From Chitinophagaceae bacterium (lineage in GTDB: Bacteria > Bacteroidota > Bacteroidia > Chitinophagales > Chitinophagaceae), in contig DPFD01000072.1 in assembly GCA_003534175.1 (NCBI GenBank), positions 1-7,410 on the forward strand: DNA of 7,410 nt. The letters run 5' to 3'. The notes under the pieces were generated by a model. The model was not told where the DNA came from and did not search any database. It worked only from the letters and a program-made list of their open reading frames with translations. Positions 7,251 through 7,410 of this stretch are shown here, in pieces (within the stretch, counting starts at the first letter, position 1; the number at the start of each line of letters is the position of its first letter). A program made the translations under genes and the position numbers.

Positions 7251-7272
7251 TGTAATCGCTGCACAGATTACA
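7251..7272. repeat. Perfect 7-bp inverted repeat, candidate operator
   Basis: The half-sites TGTAATC (7251-7257) and GATTACA (7266-7272) are exact reverse complements separated by 8 bp, giving a 22-bp dyad. It lies 44 bp upstream of the peptidase start and between that gene and the terminator of the next gene. No T-tract follows on either strand, so it is not a terminator. The size and half-site spacing would suit a dimeric helix-turn-helix regulator. That role is inference; the symmetry itself is directly visible. Confidence 0.4.
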
Positions 7273-7280
7273 TCAGCGGT

Positions 7281-7309
7281 AAATAAAAAAGGTTGCCATC
7301 CGGCAACCT
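7281..7309 (-). terminator. Intrinsic (Rho-independent) terminator
   Basis: On the minus strand an 8-bp perfect stem, AGGTTGCC pairing with GGCAACCT (7309-7302 and 7297-7290), closes a 4-nt loop GGAT. It is followed directly by a T-rich run (TTTTTATTT, with one more T inside the stem end). It starts 26 nt after the stop codon of the partial gene at the right edge, so it should end that gene's transcript and insulate the downstream peptidase operon. Confidence 0.92.
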
Positions 7310-7335
7310 GATGAATCCCTTCAATGTATGATTCA

Positions 7336-7410
7336 TTAAAATCTTGCAGCAAACTTGCCTTCAGTAATTTCCATGGTTTGCATGGTTGTGTTGTTTTCAA
7401 CGGTGCAGGA
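7336..7410 (-). CDS. C-terminal fragment of an unidentified protein (partial, N-terminus off the right edge)
   Basis: Reading in from the right edge on the minus strand, 24 sense codons end at a TAA (7336-7338); the C-terminus ends MEITEGKFAARF. The frame is chosen because its stop lies 26 nt before a strong intrinsic terminator, the expected arrangement for a gene end. A competing frame on the same strand stays open through the terminator hairpin into the peptidase gene and is therefore unlikely. The fragment is too short to assign a family or function. A small direct repeat (ACCATG twice, 9 bp apart) encodes the Thr-Met-Gln-Thr-Met stretch. It is probably a separate transcription unit from the peptidase operon. 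Confidence 0.6.
   Translation of the reverse strand, partial: SCTVENNTTMQTMEITEGKFAARF

Noticed and set aside
7311..7336. Short inverted repeat ATGAAT / ATTCAT just after the right-edge stop codon
   Set aside because: It is only 6 bp, AT-rich and has a 14-nt loop. It is too weak to be a terminator or clear operator beside the much stronger hairpin downstream.
7092..7400. A 102-codon minus-strand open frame at the right edge
   Set aside because: It would read through a strong intrinsic terminator and into the start of the peptidase gene in another frame. The alternative frame ending at 7336 fits the terminator position better.

Overview
The window looks like chromosomal DNA from a member of the Bacteroidota, most likely a Chitinophagaceae-like or related Sphingobacteriia-type organism. 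This rests on several points. The S9 dipeptidyl peptidase has a Bacteroidota-style sequence and signal peptide. A DUF6427-like membrane protein begins with an (M/V)IGVFKANNP-type N-terminus. Gene starts lack clear Shine-Dalgarno sequences, and base composition is moderate with AT-rich spacers. This is inference from sequence character; no marker gene such as rRNA is present.

Layout from left to right. Bases 1-489 hold the N-terminal 163 codons of a multi-pass membrane protein on the minus strand, starting at GTG and running off the left edge. Upstream of it, also on the minus strand, is a 507-codon gene (562-2085) for a secreted protein of unknown function with a tyrosine-rich segment. A 59-bp divergent spacer separates this from a plus-strand atypical short-chain dehydrogenase-like protein of the TIGR01777/YfcH type (2145-3059). 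A 255-bp convergent spacer (3060-3314) shows no gene and no convincing terminator. Then comes a compact minus-strand cluster read from right to left: a secreted prolyl dipeptidyl peptidase of family S9 (5063-7207), an ABC ATPase (4150-5037) and an ABC-2 type permease (3315-4148). The gaps within it are only 25 and 1 nt. At the right edge, 24 codons of the C-terminus of another minus-strand gene end at 7336 and are followed by a textbook intrinsic terminator (7281-7309).

How the genes may work together. The ATPase and permease almost certainly form one ABC-2 transporter of the BcrAB/LanFE/NatAB type. Their tight spacing behind the S9 peptidase suggests a single transcript from upstream of 7207. 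The terminator at 7281-7309 separates that unit from the gene further right. A 7-bp perfect inverted repeat (7251-7272) sits just where a regulator could act on that promoter. Whether the peptidase and transporter share a peptide-related job is not shown by the sequence.

Overall this looks like a housekeeping or ordinary accessory region. I found no mobile element, CRISPR array, phage gene, RNA gene or clearly new system. The points most worth a second look are residue-level deviations in known families, the uncharacterised secreted protein and the inverted repeat.
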